From: Gigaspora rosea
Taxonomy: Eukaryota; Glomeromycota; Glomeromycetes; Diversisporales; Gigasporaceae
Length of the DNA: 64,000 bases
Direction: 5' to 3'
Assembly: GCA_003550325.1 (NCBI GenBank)
Contig: QKWP01000072.1
Span: forward strand, 377,234-441,233
The first letter of the stretch is position 1; every line of letters starts with the position of its first letter. The translations under genes and the position numbers were made by a program. The notes beneath the pieces were generated by a model. It had not been told where the DNA came from, did not search any database, and saw only the letters and a list, made by a program, of their open reading frames with translations. This document shows positions 1 to 10,809 of this stretch, one piece after another.

Positions 1-63
1 ATTATTATTATTTTATATTATTAACTATATATGGCATAGTTAGAAGTACGAGTAACATGGTTA

Positions 64-187
64 ACCATTTCTACCAATTCTACCATTTCTACCATTTCTA
101 TCATTTCTATCATTTCTACCATTTCTACTATTTCTACCATTTCTACCATTTCTACCATTTCTGCCATTTCTGCCATTTCGTACCATT
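64..187. repeat. 9-bp minisatellite (TACCATTTC)n
   Basis: About 13 head-to-tail copies of a 9-bp unit (TACCATTTC with TATCATTTC and TGCCATTTC variants). No coding frame continues through it. It lies just before ordinary AT-rich sequence. Confidence 0.9.
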
Positions 188-837
188 GTAACTTATAGCT
201 GTAAAAAGATATATAAACCCTAGATTTCTTCCCTTCTGCACATTAGACTCAGATTCACCTCCTCCTTTCTCTAACGCCTAAACATAGTTATATTTCTTGC
301 ATATTATTATCTAAATAAATAAAATATATCTTTAATCAATAAATATACTTTTGTCATTTAATTAATATATATGAACTGCTCTAGTAAAGTAATATTCCAC
401 TTCCACACCGCTTCATATCTTCTCTGACCCTTATAAGATCCCTGTCGCTGTGTGCTGTGTTGCAAGTACTATATTGAAGGCTATAGTCACTTGTAACAAT
501 ATGAATGTCTTCCTATGACATTATCACTAGAGTTTTTAAAAAAATATTATAAAGGTAGTTTCTTGGAATTTTTGAATAATGTGCAATTTTTGACTAAAAC
601 AAATGCTTTGTTTTGAATTTTTAGAATTTTTATATTACATTAAATCACTATTTGTTGTATAAATCATCATGTGGAGATAGTATCAAAAATTATATAAATT
701 TTGGAGTATATCTAGAGGTATCAAAAAAGTAAGTGCAAGAGTCTTAAATATGCAAGTTTTGCAATTCAGAAAGTCTACAAACACGTACAGGTCACGTGAA
801 ATTTCATCTTATGGACACGTATCAAAATAATAATTTT
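188..837. other. AT-rich intergenic, nothing recognised
   Basis: No open frame with protein character, no repeat of clear period and no inverted repeat were seen in this stretch. Confidence 0.5.
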
Positions 838-1958
838 TATTTAATTAAAAAATGATTCATTAAGGCTTTTGTACTAAGATAACATCCCTTATTACCCAAA
901 TAAAGCTGGTTCTCCTGGCCTTTTTAGTTCTCATAGTATGAGATTATTAAAATCTGATTAGCAGAACCAGAAATCTGGGCAATGTTCTAAGATTATATAA
1001 AAACACTGTATAAACTTCATAGGCTATATCCCAGCTCTATTAAGTTTATTTTAATAATTTTACTATGATTACAACCAGGTGAACAAGTTTTCTTAGGATA
1101 ATAAAGAAGATTAGGCCAGACCAAGTTGATTATATATTTTATATTACACTCTCATAATAAAAAAATTTTGATAAATATATATAGGGCTATAGGACATTTC
1201 AGAAAATTTTTATAGTCATGGAACAATTCAGAAAAATTGTTTTTGAAAAAAAAATTTTTTAAAATATTACTATGTGAACTACTCTTCTCCCTTCTGAAGT
1301 GGAAAGAAGGGTAATGTAAAATATATTATCAACTTGGTTTGGCCTTAACTAGTGATGCCACCGAAATTGATTTTTGGAAAAGGCCTATTTTGTCTTTATT
1401 AGAGAAAATTAAAATTTTTTATAAGAAAGAGCAAATAAAATTTATATAGATATGTTCCTTATAATTTCATCTATTCAAAAAAAGTATCAAATAATTCATC
1501 TTTCAAATAAAATAGGTCAAAAACAATTTCATCTTCAAATTTTAATTTCGGGTTTTAAAACCTGAAATGCTTTCGTCCTCATGTATAGCCTTAACCTATT
1601 ATAAAATTCAGTCAATACACTTTTTAATTTAAAAAAATATCAAATAAGATAAAGGTGACCAGAAGACTTTTGAACAAAGTTAACCTTTTATCACTTTAAG
1701 TAACTTATTCTTTTAGTCTTTTTGATACTAATTTGTGATATTATTAAAATTGGCATAGTAAAGCTGGATATATAGTCTCATAAAATTTATGTGTCATTTT
1801 TATATAATCTTTAGAATGTGTTTAAATTTCAAAAGATCATATTTCCAGCTCTACTAATCAAATTTCAATAATCTTATCACTATAAGAGTCAAAAAGGCCA
1901 GAAAAACAAGTTTTATTAAAATAGAATAGCCTTACTAGATCATTTTTTAATTAAAAAA
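838..1958. mobile_element. Fold-back element with ~120-bp terminal inverted repeats
   Basis: The sequence around 838-990 reappears as reverse complement around 1835-1958. Shared anchors include TTAATTAAAAAATGAT at the outer edge, GGCCTTTTT and AGATTATT further in. The interior of about 850 bp has no open frame. Arms are diverged, so exact ends and any target duplication were not fixed. It abuts the MITE starting at 1978. Confidence 0.55.
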
Positions 1959-1977
1959 TCATTATTTGGTATATATC

Positions 1978-2309
1978 TAGGAATAGTAAAGTTTTTAGAT
2001 CCAGAACCTAAGAACCTAGTTTTAGAACCTGGTTCTTAAAAACTAGGTTCAAATATTAGAACCTAGGTTCTTAGGTTTATAATAGGTTTTTAGGTACATA
2101 GTAGGTTCTTAGGTTCTTAGATTTTTAGTTTTTTAGATTTATAATAGATTTTAGGTTCTTAGGTTCAAACTAGGTCCAGGAACCAGGTTCAGAACCAGGT
2201 TTTGGAACCAGTTTTTGGAACTTTCTAAAAACTAGATTCTTAGGTTTTTGAAATAGAACCTAAAAGTTCCAAACCAAAAACTGAACCTAAACCAACCTAA
2301 CTATTCCTA
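1978..2309. mobile_element. hAT-type MITE (TIR TAGGAATAG)
   Basis: A 332-bp element ending in TAGGAATAG and CTATTCCTA, flanked by an exact 8-bp duplication TATATATC (1970-1977 and 2310-2317). The interior is packed with diverged copies of AACCTAGGTTCTTAGG in both orientations, typical of subterminal transposase-binding repeats. An 8-bp duplication is the hallmark of the hAT superfamily. It has no coding capacity. Confidence 0.85.
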
Positions 2310-2364
2310 TATATATCTATAAAATAAATAGAGGTTTTACTTATTTAAAAAATAAGTTTTCAAA

Positions 2365-3363
2365 AGAGTGTGGTGACTTAGGGAAGTTGGTAAGCTATTA
2401 CTCCCCAAGTGGCAGGTCTAGGGTTCAAATTCCACTAGCAGCGCTTTTGAAAAAATAGACCTGCGTTCTAGTAACTGTTTTCTGTTGATTGGTTGGGTAT
2501 ATTACCTGTAGTCTTTGATAACTATCTCGAATAGGAGCTTTCGGGCAAAGTTGTGCCTCATGATACAGACAAATCTAAGGAACCAGGAAAATGGAAACCT
2601 ATTTGGCAACACTAAATAAGGAGGTAGCAAAGATTTTTAACGGTGCTACCAAAACTGGAATATTGTGAAGAACTGGATATCTACCTCAGGGACAAGGTCT
2701 ATCAACCTGGCCGCCGGATCAGGTACTAGAGAAAAAGGACCTATGTTGTAGAAGTAGGTACCAGGAGGAGAAAAACCATAATGGCACCTAATGCCGAGTA
2801 GATTGACCCTTCTATGCTAACTGGATTAGAAGTCTGGGACGTATCAGTGAAAAACTGATAGAAAAATGATGGTCTGTATTAGGGTTGGAGTGAACCTTAC
2901 AAGGGCAGAAGTAGGTAATGGTAGTAGTTGCAGGGTATTTTCTGACCACAAGTTGCTTGCCTTGGTGAATGCGTAAGTTACCAAAGTGTAGATAATACCT
3001 GTATGGGACAGGGACTGCTCTACCAAGTTTTCCATTAAGGATAAACTAGTCCTAAGGGTGGTGATTAGTATCTGATATGAACTCCAGGTTTAGAAGCTGG
3101 TGGCTGTGCTGGTGATACAAGATAGGTTAGCAGACGGAACAGGGAGTTTAAATAGGCAATTCCCATAGTTGGATTGCAGGTATAGCAGTTAGTATAGAAC
3201 CTTAGGGCGGACCACTTAAATTAGATACCAAAAGTGTATGTGTGGCTAGATGTATTCTCATCTTTGTAACAAATGTCAGTATCCTCTTAAGTAGGATACT
3301 AACGGCCTAATATCTTGAATAAATATTCTTATCCCAAAGACGAACACTTTGAAACCAAAAAAA
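2365..3363 (+). mobile_element. tRNA-headed non-autonomous retroposon, copy 1
   Basis: The element starts with a tRNA-like head: an A-box-like TGGTGACTTAGGG near 2371 and a B-box match GGTTCAAATTCC at 2422-2433. It ends in an A-rich tail (ACCAAAAAAAA). It is flanked by an 11-bp direct repeat AAGTTTTCAAA (2354-2364 and 3364-3374), as expected for LINE-mediated insertion. At about 1 kb it is long for a SINE. Copies are at 22737-23897 (better preserved) and 53727-54550. The short frame open in copy 2 is broken here. Confidence 0.8.
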
Positions 3364-3374
3364 AAGTTTTCAAA

Positions 3375-5059
3375 TATTATTTGGACAATCTTTTTAATAT
3401 TCAAATGTTCATTTAAAATTTTTGAAAATATCAATGAATATTCACTAAATATTCATTGAATATTAAATATATAGTACTAAATAGCAAAAAAATTCAATAT
3501 TTATATATAAAATATAAAGTGACATAACAAAAATCTTTTTAAGAAATTTATTGTTTTAATTTAAAGCCACAATTTTGTTAAAGTAGATATTTATTTAATT
3601 TTAATTATAAAAGTTATAATATATATTTTTTAACTAATTAGAATTTATTATACAAAAATTAGCCAATCATATTTTATTATTAATATCAAAATTTGCTACT
3701 TTTAATATATATATTCAATGAATATTCAATAAATATATTTAGTAAAAATTTTAAATATTCGAATATTCATTTGGTAAAAATTTTATATATTCAAATATTC
3801 AAACATTTAGTGAATATTTGATTATAATATTTATTGAATTAGATCTCTATTTTGAAGACTATTTTTCTTTGATCAGAGTACTAACCATAATGTGTATGCA
3901 CTTGATGTTCCAGAATGACTTTGAATTCAAAAGTTGAAGATAGGTTTAAGTTTAAGGACAGTTGTTACATTTGTGATTATGAAAATCACACAACTTATAT
4001 TTTTTTTGGATGAAAATGATGGTACCATAAAGTTTAAAAAGATCAAAAAGGTAAATAAAGACTACTACTATTTTTTTTCTTTTCTTTTTTTTTTATTACT
4101 TTTTCTTTACTATCTTAGATTTTGGAAGAATAGAACATGTGGACCAGTTAAAGATTGGATTGTAGAAAAAAGAAGATAATAAAAAGGGTGAAAGAAAATT
4201 TTGTATTATGTAGTTAATATTCAATATAAATATTTTTCTTTTTAGTTCTAAATTGTTGAGCAAGATATATACTTACAATGAAAACAGATTTTTTGAAACA
4301 AAAAAACTTCAATTGCAGAGACTGTTAAAGCTGCCGGGCATATTTTCAAATTATACCCAAAGCTTTTTATTGCAAATGCAACTTTATTGAACATGCTGCT
4401 AAACGAATCGCTCATTAGCTGTAAGAATACTCTTATGCCTAGCTACAACTTTGTATACCAGAGATACTCAACAATATACTCTTTCCTATGATTCGATGAT
4501 TTAGCTGAAAGGCTTGAAGGTACATTGAAGCATATGCGACAGGTTTAGAAGGAGAAGATGCAGAGAGAGCTATAAAATAATTTAAATCGCATAGGTAACT
4601 TCAGGTAGATGATTAAATAGGAACAACTACCAAACTGAGATCAATAGAAATCTACATAATATTTTAATTTTCTGGAAGTAGCTTCAGGCTATCACATAAT
4701 TGTCTGAAGTAGAAATAGGTTTTATGCATGTACATAATTTTTTAATTGTGTACATTAATGCACATTTATGCACATATTTAAGAATCTTGTGCATTTTATC
4801 CCACCAAAATTTTATATAGAAAAAATTAAAGTATATATAATTTAGACCAAAGAGCATATTGTCAGAAGAAATTAAGAAATATAGATACAAAAGTCTCAAG
4901 AAATTCTAAAAAGACAATGAATAAATATACCAGAAGAGCAAGATCATAGTTATAGAAAGATATTTATATAATTGATCAATTTTTGCAGATTTACTCGGGT
5001 TTTCTGTGATAACTAACCAAGCAAATTGTAGTAATTAATAAATCAAATAATGAAACTTT
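3375..5059. other. AT-rich region with GAATATTC-rich low complexity
   Basis: Between about 3400 and 3840 the palindrome GAATATTC and ATTCAATGAATATTCA motifs recur. The rest, to 5059, holds short open frames of low complexity and no recognised protein. The far end of the minus-strand alpha-kinase pseudogene may decay into 4400-5059, but no alignment was convincing there. Confidence 0.4.
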
Positions 5060-6140
5060 ATATTAGTGAAGCTTATATAAGGTTTATCTATTTCATAGAT
5101 TTTATACTTTTTCATTACCATTTGAGTATATAGCTCATTCTTAACTCCGAGTGCAGAATATACTTCTTTTTTAGCACCAGAGGCAAAAGGATGCAAAGCA
5201 ATTTTAAACAAAAAATCTTTAGATGTGCAGGTTTGTTTAATTATATATTTATCTTTCTTGACTTCATCTAAGGATTTAAGAGGAGCATAAGATGATAAAG
5301 TTGCATTTTTAGTAATTAATTATGCCAATTGGGTTCATTATTATTGCATTGCAATAAGTATGCATCCTTGCCATTTTTCAGTGATATGATGGAGCGTGAG
5401 ATGGCTAGCAAAGTCTCTTTACTCAGAATATTAGATATGTGATCTGAATTCTGCCTGTAGCCTTGAGATCCAACATTTTGAAATCACCAATTATTTTTTG
5501 AAATATATTGAGCATTTAATTAGTGTTTTCGGTAACCTTTCTAAAAAATAATTGATTTTTTTGACTTTATTTCATTCAATACATTTTATGCGGATAATTT
5601 TTTTGAGTTACCATTTGAACAATTGTCTCTTGCTCCTGGTGTATTAAAACGGCCAATATGAACAATGATACGAGTATCATTCGCCCATTTTATCTTTATA
5701 GCACTATTGAGACCTTCTAGAACGTCATTTGAAAAATTGTTACTACCTTTAGCTTTCACATTTATTACAAAATTTTCAACTTTTTGTAAGAGTCAGTGAA
5801 TTCTAAATTTTGCATGGTCATTATCGTGATGATCACAGTAACCACAGAATCCAAACCAAATTTTAATTTTTTGATTTATTTGGTTCATAGATTTTGTCAA
5901 CTCAATGATACATTTTCTAGTAGCTTTAACATATTCATCCATCGAATTAATATTGTCTAAAACGAAGCAAAGATCAACATTCAATTTGGTTGAGACTACT
6001 GTTTGTGAAGATACCATGTTGCTTATCATATTTTGTTGACGTAGATTATTTAAATTTTTAACATAATGATCAGAATCATAGTTATCAAAATAAACATTCA
6101 TCTTCGAATCACTACTGTAAATGGATATTACAAAGATCAA
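5060..6140 (-). pseudogene. Decayed VWA domain plus alpha-kinase N-lobe
   Basis: Read on the minus strand, 6140-5793 gives a von Willebrand A segment with the metal-site-like stretch VDLCFVLDNINSM and a C-terminal WFGFCGYCDH. The homology continues in other frames: SNDVLEGLNSAIKIKWANDT (5757-5586), then LSKETLLAISRSIISLKNGK (about 5470-5330), then LHPFASGAKKEVYSA with MVMKKYK (about 5315-5060), which resembles the N-lobe of atypical alpha-kinases. This order (VWA then alpha-kinase) matches the VwkA/MHCK-like proteins. At least four frame changes or stops separate the pieces and the catalytic C-lobe is not recognisable, so the gene is dead. Confidence 0.75.
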
Positions 6141-8280
6141 AATGCTTGAAATTTTTGAAATTTAAAATAACAATGTTAAAGGTATCATATTTAATTCACC
6201 TATCAATCATGGTGGCAGTAAACATAAATTTAGCTTTAGGTGACTCTCCATCTTTAGGCCACTTAAAGATATAACCAGGGGATTGAGGATTCATAGAGTG
6301 TTTCATTTTAAAAAATTTTGGCTTTTCTTCTTTGTTTTCAGGAAGTTGTTCATCGCTAGGCTGAATGCAAAATTCATTTTTATTGCCAAATTGTGCCTGA
6401 AATTATTAAAGTTAAAGTTATGTAATTTTTTTTTTGTGTTTAATATAATTTATAATCAATCTTTTTACCTTCCAACTAATTAATAGATATTTTATCCAAA
6501 TGACGGTTTCATAATATTGTAACAAATCATTCCCTCCGTATTAATAATCCTTTCAAAAATTCTGTTAAAATATAAAAATTTTAAAATATCATAGTTATAT
6601 TTGATTTAAATGAAGTTTAAATAAACTTGTCTTATGCTGTAAATTTGCCTGCACGTTTAGCAACCTTCTGGAGCAGTAGAACAATTACCAGTATAATAAT
6701 ATTGATTAAACTCGAGCGAGTAGTCAGCGTAATTATTATTGATTGATATTCTTAGTTTTTGTGTTTTGTACAAATTTTTTGCAATAAGGAAAAACCTAAA
6801 TTTAATGCAGCTACTTCTAAAGTTATATTATATGAAAAAATTCAAATGAATGATTGAATATTAGTGAAATTTTCAGAAGCTCATTGTAGACGGATACAGT
6901 ATCTTTTACCAATATTTATTTATGCACGCACCTGCATAGTTGAAAATTACAACCAATTACAGTACAATTTTGCAAAAAATGTACTTTATACTTGTGACTA
7001 ATCAAATGTGTCAGCTATAAAGGAATTAACTTTTGGGAAATTGCGCAATAACTTTAGAAAATATAGAAATAACGATACGTGATACGTATGTGTATACCAA
7101 TCATATGATAAACGAAACCTGCTTTTCATTCTATGAAATGTATCTATTTAATAAGATGTAAAATATTAAATTCATGAGTAACTTTTTATGGTGAAACTCT
7201 TTCATGGTTCAGATTATTCTGAAAATTCTTTATTATTATAAATATTAATAAGTTAACAGGCTTGATAATGGTTATCAGCATGTCTATTAGCGGATTTATC
7301 CGATGATTCACTATATATGTCTCCTAACAATTTTATTATCAAAAATAGTTTAGACTACAGTATTATCGAAATGACTGTTAGAAATTAATTACTGTATGAC
7401 GTAATATCGTCCATTCAAAAGTTTAATTAATAATCATTGTTCAAATAATATATATTCTTATATGGTAAATTTGGTTTTTATTTGTACGATAATTTGTTAA
7501 GATTATGTATTATTGATAAAAATATCAAAAAAGTATGGTCCATAAAAAAAATTCTTTAAATGGTAGATTTTCCTATTACCCTTACCTTAATTCTTGACCA
7601 GCTTTTCACCTTAATACTTGTACAGTAATACAAATTAATACGTGCATACTAACAGAAATTTTAGTTGTGGTTAGCGAGACTTGTATATTATAAAATTTAT
7701 CTCTTATGCACTAATAGATTCAAAAATATAAGTAAAAAAAAAAATAAATTTTTGTTTGATTACGCAAAAAAGATAAGTATAAGAATTTAAAATGTACACA
7801 TTTTAATTAAAATTTCAGTAATCATTTCTGATTTTTTGAAATAGATAATGAAGAGAGCTTTTCATCTAAATTTAGCGTGCACAAATAATGAAGTACTGAT
7901 TGAGTGACTTGATTAGTATTTAACATAGGTTATTTAGGCTAAAAAGTGGAAAACTTTCTATGCTGTCCTAAATTCAGGCAATGTCAGCTCGCCCATTGCA
8001 TTAACAGTGAATAAACTTGATTTTGATCTGTTGTTTGTTCTGGTTAATTATATCTAAATTTAGGTTCAACTCGAATTTTTCTCTTTTTTTTGATTGTATA
8101 GTTTCTTAACATTTGCTTTTTAGATATTTTATTAACTTATTTTATTACATAAAATTAAAATTAACACTATGGATTATTTGTTATATTTGTTGTGCTTCCC
8201 GTAGTATTCTTATGCTTATTAAATTTTATTCTAAAATCACTATTAATAAATTGAATCTTCAATAAAAGTTAGCATAGTGT

Positions 8281-8640
8281 TCTTGCAAAATGAATCTGTT
8301 AATATTTTTCCTCCCTCAAATCCAAGTTATTCCAATAAAGAATTAAGGAAGCCGGCATGCTCTTGCAAAGTGTATCTGCTAATGCTTTTTCTCATTTTGA
8401 TCAATGAAAATTATTTGTGAGATCCAAAGAACTTAGCATAGTGTTCTTGCAAAACGTATCTGCTAATGTTATCTTTTCGAATCCACGCTTATTATCAAAT
8501 CATTTAACTAGAAGTTCCTGCAAAATGCATTTGCTAAAGATTTTCTTCCTTCTGAACCAAGGTTATTATTACTAATATCTAAAATGATCAAAGTAATTTT
8601 CTTGCAAATCGCATTAGCTAACGCTTTTCGTTCTTTTATT
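8281..8640. repeat. Degenerate ~80-bp tandem repeat
   Basis: Five diverged units share the core CTTGCAAAATGNATCTGCTA, occurring near 8282, 8360, 8440, 8518 and 8601, followed by CTTTT/CTTCC-rich filler. No continuous frame runs through it. Confidence 0.65.
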
Positions 8641-9367
8641 TCAAGATTATTATTACTATTGAGTTTAAAGAACAATTGCTATATCAAGTTGACAACAAAT
8701 TTTTTATAATATTAATTATTAAACGCAAATTTTTTTATTCAGCATTAAAACATTAGAAATTAAGCGTACATTCTAGTTTTTATTTGTCTTTCTTTTCTAT
8801 TATATCTACTAAAGTAATCTGGTTTTCGGTTGTTTCTTTATGACTAAATAAACGAGTTTTTCGTAACTGTACTTTTGTCAATTGTAGGTAGTAGAAAGTT
8901 TTATAATCAAAAACTTGTATCTGACGCAATATTATTATTAAGTAGATTTTTAAAAAAATATGCTAAGAATTTGTGTTGGATTAAGTTGTATTATGAAACA
9001 ATTCTACGGCACAAATATTGAATGTACATTTTTTTTATTGCGCATTCGAATTTATATTCAAATCACTAATTGATTATTATTCGAGTTATTGAACCACGGG
9101 ACTTAATTCAAGAATCTTTAATCGCATAATTATTTTGGTCCTAATTTGTAATAATTTTCAAATGCCTCTATCTATAATTATTACTTTTGGCTCTTATTTA
9201 AATTATTTTTAATTTTTAGGCCCTTATTTGTAAATTCACCAAAAAAGAAAATGCATAAATAAAACATCACATGTCAGAATTACATAAATGGAAAGCGAAT
9301 TTAAGTATTAAGTATTATTACAGTATTATTGCAATTTGCATTTAATTTTATGATGAAATTTTTTTTA

Positions 9368-9494
9368 TGTTTAAATGGTTGTAATTGCGATTCCGATTGC
9401 TAAGCCAGTCAATTTATCATGAGTGTCAAGCTCAGGTTTATGAATAATTAGCCGGCTTTAGCAATCACGATCGCATATCACAATCATTTAAACA
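9368..9494. mobile_element. Short palindromic MITE
   Basis: Arms of about 40 bp, beginning TGTTTAAATGGTTG and ending CAATCATTTAAACA, with GATTGCTAAGCC and GGCTTTAGCAATC near the centre, form a near-complete hairpin. Flanking runs of T and A extend the palindrome and hide any target duplication. Confidence 0.65.
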
Positions 9495-9989
9495 AAAAAA
9501 ATTAATCATGAGTGTTACAAAATAATGCAAACCAGCAATAAACTTATTCAGTAAATCCCTGATCTGTATGTGTACAATCGGAAACTTCGTTTCCGCAAAC
9601 ACACAACTGTTCATAATAATGAATTCTTTTACGATCATAAACTTTCTTTATTAATTCTATCAAAAAAGTTTGTTTATTTTTTATCTCCTATTTCATTTTT
9701 CTGATTTCGAAATTTCAAAATAGAAATAGGACTTTTCGAACTCCCACTTATTGTCAAATAAGTTAACTCTGAAACGCCTATTGCTAAAATTTTAATTCCC
9801 AAATTATTTTCTTGAAAATAAAATTTAAAATTTCGTCAAACTGCTTTGTAAAAATACCGATCTCAATTTTTTGCAAAATTACTTTCGTGCAAAAACATTG
9901 AATCTTTAGCCAAATTACCATCATGAGAACATTGAACTCAAAATTTTTTAATCAATTTCGTGAAACAAAATTTATTAAACTCATAACCC

Positions 9990-10020
<31 letters not shown>

Positions 10021-10809
10021 TACAACCAATAAATATTCAATTATGAACTTATACATTATCAATTATTTGAAATTGAAAGTTATGCAAAATATTTTTATCT
10101 TACAGGAATGTCGGGTTGGTATAAAAACAAACCAAATTGAAATATTTAGCATCATTTTTTTTTTAAATGCATGCAACAGGGAAAATATTACCGGTTAACA
10201 GATCTGAAACATATGTTTACAAAAAAAAACAAAAAAATTTTCAATACTTAATCTTTTGCGTTTGTGCAATTCTTGAAGCATTATTCTTATTATTATCGAT
10301 AGCTCAGAGAACAAATACTAACTATGCAATTCTTGTAAGGTTATTTAATCGATGATGAGGTTACTTATTAAAAGATGTTAAATTTATGAGAGCACTAATC
10401 GTTAGTACTAAATAGCGAAATGTTATTTAAAGCAATTTTAATAAATCAGCAATGATTTCGTATGAAAAAGACATTCATAAACAATTTTGTTAAAAATTAT
10501 TTCCCGCAACAAAAATTAAAATTTATTTGACATGACCACATTTTTAATCTAGTAATACGTATATACGTACTGTACAGATATAATAATACATATTTATTTA
10601 TCGATACATGCGTACAAAAAAATAAAATTTGGAAAATTATACACATAATATCTACAATGCATGTAGGCTGAATACAGTGCCGAACTGCACCCGCCAATAT
10701 AATTTAGGATATATTGTATAACCAAAGTAAGCAAATAAAAAAGCTGTGTATTGGTAATTCGTAACATCCAACCATCTTTTAAATTTTTTTTTTTTTTTTA
10801 CAAATCCAA

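Larger units (their letters stand above)
6141..10809. other. Gene-poor AT-rich region
   Basis: No gene is supported over about 4.6 kb. It contains a diverged repeat array (8281-8640), a fold-back element (9368-9494) and homopolymer runs near 9990-10020. Short open frames near 6283, 9923 and 10167 are A/T-driven and show no motif. Small split exons could be missed by eye. Confidence 0.4.

Noticed and set aside
2368-2450. Possible functional tRNA gene
   Set aside because: The B box is good, but the T-arm and acceptor stems do not pair properly and the sequence continues as a dispersed repeat with an A-rich tail.
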